Assembly (NCBI GenBank): GCA_002708925.1
Contig: PAPN01000050.1
Span: 1-37,986, forward strand
From: Paracoccaceae bacterium
Lineage (GTDB): Bacteria; Pseudomonadota; Alphaproteobacteria; Rhodobacterales; Rhodobacteraceae
DNA: 37,986 bases
Direction of reading: 5' to 3'
Part shown: positions 32,416 to 37,986 of the stretch, piece after piece
Position numbering within the stretch: position 1 is the stretch's first letter
Layout of the letters: each line of letters opens with the position of its first letter
The notes under the pieces: generated by a model
What the model was told of the DNA's origin: nothing
Database searches by the model: none
What the model saw: only the letters and a program-made list of their open reading frames with translations
Translations under genes and position numbers: made by a program

Positions 32416-32796
32416 ATGTTTGCGGTCCTCAAAACCGGCGGCAAGCAGTACAAGGTTCAGGCGGGCGATATTCTGCGCGTCGAAAAACTGGCTGCTGATG
32501 CGGGTGAAAAAATCCAATTCAACGAGATTCTGATGCTGGGCGGCGATAACCTCGTTGTGGGCGCGCCTCTGGTTGAAGATGCGGGCGTTCAGGCCGAAGT
32601 CGTCGATCAGATCAAAGGTGAGAAAGTCATCAACTTTGTGAAGCGTCGCCGGAAGCACAGCTCGAAGCGTACCAAAGGTCACCGTCAGCAGCTGACGCTG
32701 ATCAAAATCACCGACATCCTGGCCTCGGGCGCAGGCAAGTCGGGTGTTAAGGCCGCTGTTGGCGCAGGTTCCGCACCTGCTGTCGCAGCCGAATAA
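32416..32796 (+). CDS. rplU: 50S ribosomal protein L21
   Basis: Structural protein of the large subunit. The start MFAVLKTGGKQYKVQAGDILRVE and the KRRRKHSSKRTKGHRQQLT segment are diagnostic. At 126 residues it is about 20 longer than E. coli L21; the extra C-terminal part, ASGAGKSGVKAAVGAGSAPA, is Ala/Gly-rich and typical of alphaproteobacteria. AAGGAAAAGC precedes the start. rpmA follows 13 bases later. Confidence 0.97.
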   Translation: MFAVLKTGGKQYKVQAGDILRVEKLAADAGEKIQFNEILMLGGDNLVVGAPLVEDAGVQAEVVDQIKGEKVINFVKRRRKHSSKRTKGHRQQLTLIKITDILASGAGKSGVKAAVGAGSAPAVAAE

Positions 32797-32809
32797 GGAG
32801 TAACGACAG

Positions 32810-33079
32810 ATGGCACATAAGAAAGCTGGCGGTTCATCTCGTAACGGTCGCGACTCTGACGGTCGCCGCCTTGGCGTGAAACTGTATGGTGGCCAGGCCG
32901 CTATCCCCGGAAACATCATCGTGCGTCAGCGCGGCACCAAGTGGTGGCCGGGCCAGAACGTGGGCATGGGTCGTGACCACACGATCTTTGCAACCGCCGA
33001 GGGTAAAGTGACCTTCCACAAGGGCCTGAAAGGCCGCACCTTTATTTCGGTTCTGCCAGTGGCGGAGGCCGCTGAGTAA
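32810..33079 (+). CDS. rpmA: 50S ribosomal protein L27
   Basis: Large-subunit protein whose N-terminus reaches the peptidyl-transferase centre. The 89-residue sequence starts [21 protein letters not shown] and contains [21 protein letters not shown], the family hallmark. The N-terminus is the short form without a cleaved leader. AAGGAG lies ten bases upstream. A strong terminator follows. Confidence 0.97.
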   Translation: MAHKKAGGSSRNGRDSDGRRLGVKLYGGQAAIPGNIIVRQRGTKWWPGQNVGMGRDHTIFATAEGKVTFHKGLKGRTFISVLPVAEAAE

Positions 33080-33103
33080 GCCGACCTAAAGGCAAAGTTG
33101 CAT

Positions 33104-33134
33104 AGGGGATCGGCAAATCGCCGGTCCCCTTTTT
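33104..33134 (+). terminator. Intrinsic terminator after rpmA
   Basis: An 11-bp stem, AGGGGATCGGC with GCCGGTCCCCT (one T-G wobble), an AAATC loop and a run of five T. It starts 24 bases after the rpmA stop. Confidence 0.85.
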
Positions 33135-33152
33135 CGTTCGAGGAGGCAGCAC

Positions 33153-33395
33153 ATGTACGTTGCCGGACTGTTTGAAAATCCAGGCTTGTTTCGCCGCGCG
33201 GGTAAGGGCGCGGATCGGGGCGGGCTGCCGATCACACAGGTGTTCCTTAGCGGGGTTCTTGAAACCGCTTTGGAAAGTGCCATCTGTCTGACATTCTTTG
33301 GTTTTACCTCTGGCAGATGTCTTCATGGAGGAACGAAGACATCCACCGTTAAGGGGGCAGTATCCTCGGAGTATATAGGAGGAGTAAACATATGA
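33153..33395 (+). CDS. Possible small protein or leader peptide before the GNAT gene
   Basis: An 80-codon frame starts at an ATG with GAGGAGG six bases upstream and ends in a TGA that overlaps the GNAT start (ATGA), suggesting translational coupling. The product begins MYVAGLFENPGLFRRAGKG and has no recognised domain; a short hydrophobic stretch (AICLTFFGF) is near the middle. A 9-bp inverted repeat lies inside. It might be a coupling leader rather than a stable protein. It occupies most of the 312-base gap from 33080 to 33391, which otherwise holds only the terminator. Confidence 0.35.
   Translation: MYVAGLFENPGLFRRAGKGADRGGLPITQVFLSGVLETALESAICLTFFGFTSGRCLHGGTKTSTVKGAVSSEYIGGVNI
33316..33343 (+). 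promoter_or_regulatory. Hairpin with GGAGG in its loop before the GNAT gene
   Basis: GATGTCTTC (33316-33324) and GAAGACATC (33335-33343) form a perfect 9-bp stem around ATGGAGGAAC. The loop displays a ribosome-binding-like GGAGG. It sits 48 bases before the GNAT start and within the small frame above. It may affect translation, or it may be an operator. Confidence 0.4.
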
Positions 33396-33931
33396 TGCTG
33401 AACAGGATCACCAATCAGGCGGTTATTGAAACCGACAGGTTCGATCTGCGCCCGCTGCGCAAATCCGACCAGGGCCTGATCGAACTGCACGGCGGCGATG
33501 AACGGGTGGCGCGCAACACGCGCTCGATCCCGCATCCGATGCCACCGGGCGCAACCGAAGCCTTCATCGCGCGCAGCATGGCCGATGACCGGATCGAGGA
33601 CGTCTGGGCCATCGACGGCACCAAACTGGGCGCCTGCGAGGTCATGGGCCTGATCGCGCTGGAGCGCATGGACCGCGGCCAGTCCGAGATCGGCTATTGG
33701 GTCGCCCCGGCGTTCTGGAACACCGGCCTTGCCTCGCAGGCGGTCACCGCGCTGATCGAGGCGAACCCGCAAAACAGTTCGACATTGTTTGCCGAGGTGT
33801 TTCAGGACAACCCGGCCTCGGCCCGTGTGCTGACGAATTGCGGTTTCGAATACCTGGGCGATGCCGAGACGTTCTCGGTGGCGCGCAATGGCAAGGTTCC
33901 GACCTGGACCTACAGCCGAAAACTGGATTGA
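33392..33931 (+). CDS. GNAT family N-acetyltransferase (RimJ/RimL-like)
   Basis: Transfers an acetyl group from acetyl-CoA to an amine, often a ribosomal protein N-terminus in this subgroup. The 179-residue protein begins IETDRFDLRPLRKSD, contains GLIALERMDRGQSEIGYWVAP (core strand and start of the CoA-binding region) and FQDNPASARVLTNCGFEYLG. AGGAGGAG upstream supports the ATG. Its place between rpmA and obgE is common in Rhodobacterales and fits a ribosome-related substrate, which is an inference. Confidence 0.9.
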   Translation: MMLNRITNQAVIETDRFDLRPLRKSDQGLIELHGGDERVARNTRSIPHPMPPGATEAFIARSMADDRIEDVWAIDGTKLGACEVMGLIALERMDRGQSEIGYWVAPAFWNTGLASQAVTALIEANPQNSSTLFAEVFQDNPASARVLTNCGFEYLGDAETFSVARNGKVPTWTYSRKLD

Positions 33932-33970
33932 GCAAAGACCGGATTGCGAAACGCCCGGCCTTTGCGATAG

Positions 33971-36111
<2,141 letters not shown>

Positions 36112-36152
36112 CGCCTAAGATATTGAACTGACAGGGAAACCGGAGGTCAGAA

Positions 36153-37406
36153 ATGAAAGACGCAACAGATATTCACGCGGTGATGACCGAGATTGGCAAA
36201 CGCGCCAATGCCGCCGCGGCCGAGCTGGGATTTGCCAGCGCCGAACGCAAACACGCGGCCTTGATCGGGGCGGCGGATGCGGTGTGGAAGAACCGCGCCG
36301 AGATCATCGCCGCCAACGCCAAAGATCTGGAATATGGCCGCGAAAAAGGGTTGAGCCCGGCGATGATGGACCGGCTGATGCTGGACGAAGACCGGATCAT
36401 GGGCATCGTCAATGGGCTGCGTGCGGTGGCGGAACAGGCCGATCCCGTGGGCGAGGTGCTGGCCGAATGGGACATGCCCTCGGGGCTGCATATTCGCCGG
36501 GTGCGCACGCCCTTGGGCGTCATCGGGGTGATCTATGAAAGCCGCCCGAACGTGACAGCGGATGCCGGTGCGCTGTGCCTGAAATCGGGGAATGCGGTGA
36601 TTTTGCGGGGGGGCTCGGAAAGTTTTCATTCCTCGGGCGCGATTCATGCCTGTCTGGTCGAGGGGCTGAAAGCCGCCAACCTGCCCGAGTACGCGGTGCA
36701 GCTGGTGCCCACGCGCGACCGCGCCGCCGTTCAGGAATTGTTGACGATGACCGATTATGTGGACGTGATCGTGCCCCGTGGGGGAAAAGGCTTGGTTGGC
36801 TTGGTCCAGCGCGAGGCCCGCGTGCCCGTGTTCGCCCATCTGGAGGGGATCGTGCACGTCTATGTGGACAAGGACGCCGATCCGGCCAAGGCTCTGGATG
36901 TGGTTCTGAATGCCAAAACCCGCCGGACGGGCATTTGTGGGGCGGCAGAATGTCTTTTGATTCACAAAGACATAGCCGACACTCTGGGCGCTGATCTGGT
37001 CAATGCGCTGATCAAGGCTGGCGTTGAGGTGCGGGCCGAGGGGCTGAATGGCTCGGTCGCAGCTGCGCCCGAGGATTGGGGGAAAGAGTACCTTGATGCC
37101 ATCATCGCCGCCAAGGTTGTGGATGATGTGGATGGGGCGATTGCGCATATCCGGCAATATGGTTCGAATCACACCGATTGCGTGATCACGGAAAACGATG
37201 CCGTCGCGAACCGGTTCTTTGAGCGTCTGGACAGCGCGATTCTGATGCGCAATGCCTCGACTCAGTTTGCCGATGGGGGCGAATTTGGCATGGGTGCCGA
37301 GATTGGGATCGCCACCGGGAAAATGCACGCGCGTGGCCCGGTGGGGGCGGCTCAGCTGACCAGTTTCAAATACCTGGTAGAAGGCGACGGCACCACGCGC
37401 CCCTAA
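36153..37406 (+). CDS. proA: Gamma-glutamyl phosphate reductase
   Basis: Second step of proline synthesis, reducing gamma-glutamyl phosphate with NADPH to glutamate semialdehyde. At 417 residues it has standard length. It shows [31 protein letters not shown] in pieces of the NADPH-binding domain, [15 protein letters not shown] and the catalytic cysteine in [19 protein letters not shown] precedes the ATG. Its stop overlaps the stop of the convergent chpT-like gene. Confidence 0.97.
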   Translation: MKDATDIHAVMTEIGKRANAAAAELGFASAERKHAALIGAADAVWKNRAEIIAANAKDLEYGREKGLSPAMMDRLMLDEDRIMGIVNGLRAVAEQADPVGEVLAEWDMPSGLHIRRVRTPLGVIGVIYESRPNVTADAGALCLKSGNAVILRGGSESFHSSGAIHACLVEGLKAANLPEYAVQLVPTRDRAAVQELLTMTDYVDVIVPRGGKGLVGLVQREARVPVFAHLEGIVHVYVDKDADPAKALDVVLNAKTRRTGICGAAECLLIHKDIADTLGADLVNALIKAGVEVRAEGLNGSVAAAPEDWGKEYLDAIIAAKVVDDVDGAIAHIRQYGSNHTDCVITENDAVANRFFERLDSAILMRNASTQFADGGEFGMGAEIGIATGKMHARGPVGAAQLTSFKYLVEGDGTTRP

Positions 37407-37986
37407 AACGTGATCGAGGCCGAGGTGTCGCCCTGAGTTACCTTGGCCGTTCGCCCCAATTGACCCAGCAATCCGGGCAGCAGGGCAAATTGCACCTGCC
37501 CGGCGCTGACCTCCAGCGGGTTCACCGGGGCCGATTGCAACAGCGGCCACAGCGATTCGTCCATCTGAATGCGCCGTCCCTGGCCGGTCAGAACCCACGC
37601 TGCTCCATCATGGTTAATCACGATGTCGCCGCCAAGGGGCAGGGCGCTTTCCAAACACATCACAGCCAGAAAGGCGGCCCTGAGGCTGGGCCGATCAGGT
37701 GGAATATCCGATTGATATTCAACGGTAATTCTGGCCCCTTTCGAGATGTCGCGCAAAATGGTGTTGATCTCTTGCAAGGTGACGCTCTGACCTTCGCCAG
37801 CCTTGCCGAAGGCGACACGGAAAAACCGGACGCGGGCATTCGCATTCTCAACGCTTTCCGCGATCAGGGACAGCTCGGGCGAGGGCGGCATCCCCATCAG
37901 CAGCAGCTCCAGCCCGTTCCCGATGGCCCCGATCGGACTGATCAGATCATGGCAGATGCGCGACCCTATCAATGTGCTTACTTCGA
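37403..37986 (-). CDS. chpT: ChpT-like histidine phosphotransferase (DUF2328), N-terminus beyond the window
   Basis: Phosphotransferase that in alphaproteobacteria links CckA to CtrA and CpdR. The frame is open to the right edge; the visible part begins [37 protein letters not shown] carries the phosphoacceptor histidine, as in ChpT. The rest is a degenerate ATPase-like domain ([19 protein letters not shown]) without the ATP-binding motifs, which is typical of this family. The true start is outside the window. The stop overlaps that of proA. Confidence 0.88.
   Translation of the reverse strand, partial: EVSTLIGSRICHDLISPIGAIGNGLELLLMGMPPSPELSLIAESVENANARVRFFRVAFGKAGEGQSVTLQEINTILRDISKGARITVEYQSDIPPDRPSLRAAFLAVMCLESALPLGGDIVINHDGAAWVLTGQGRRIQMDESLWPLLQSAPVNPLEVSAGQVQFALLPGLLGQLGRTAKVTQGDTSASITF

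Noticed and set aside
36147..37598. A 483-codon open frame antisense to proA
   Set aside because: A shadow of proA that also crosses into the chpT-like gene; no start signal or family resemblance.

Overview
This is a GC-rich window whose gene content points to a marine alphaproteobacterium of the Roseobacter group (Rhodobacterales). Four things suggest this: the order rplU-rpmA-GNAT-obgE-proB-proA followed by a convergent ChpT-type phosphotransferase, a metF-like reductase/corrinoid methyltransferase C1 cluster, an acs/ActP-type acetate module, and a LuxI-type autoinducer synthase. The assignment is inferred from the content and order of the genes. No 16S rRNA or other marker is present.

Layout. 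1-183: 3' end of a pxpA (LamB/YcsF) gene. 180-3190 (minus): an operon of two histidine kinases and a single-domain response regulator. 3535-4284: acyl-homoserine-lactone synthase, divergent from that operon and with no luxR beside it. 4363-6717: aroQ, a convergent crotonase-family gene and a GT-A type glycosyltransferase. 7087-15833: an acetate module made of acs, adk, a DUF4212 small subunit, a sodium:solute symporter, a cNMP/CBS/DUF294 nucleotidyltransferase, a two-helix protein and a membrane-anchored DEDDh exonuclease. 15930-18645: a 65-residue gene, rlmE, a LysE-type exporter and ppx/gppA. 18888-21831: C1 cluster (virulence-factor-domain protein, MTHFR-like protein, secreted protein, methyltetrahydrofolate:corrinoid methyltransferase). 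21926-22870: glucokinase. 22867-26777: a phosphorelay with a NarL-type regulator, a periplasmic SUOX-like protein and a hybrid kinase with an HPt domain. 26.9-31.1 kb: a decayed integrative element next to tRNA-Ser(CGA). 31341-37986: a DUF2059 protein, rplU, rpmA, GNAT, obgE, proB, proA and a chpT-like gene cut by the window edge.

How the genes work together. Acs makes acetyl-CoA and AMP, and the adk five bases downstream can recycle that AMP. The symporter pair probably imports acetate or a related acid. The DUF294 protein looks like a sensor/nucleotidyltransferase for this module. Two separate phosphorelays, an AHL synthase and a ChpT-like protein make the window rich in signalling genes.

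The accessory region is a mosaic of broken parts. It holds a tRNA-proximal tyrosine integrase with an amber codon at position 22, a second intact integrase with its own terminator, a 3'-truncated P63C-like gene, the C-terminal remnant of an IS1595-like transposase, and a cluster of TGTAGAG repeats that resembles iterons. No CRISPR array, rRNA operon or recognisable riboswitch was seen. The most novel-looking systems are the DUF294/exonuclease module attached to acetate uptake and the SUOX-like/hybrid-kinase/NarL phosphorelay.
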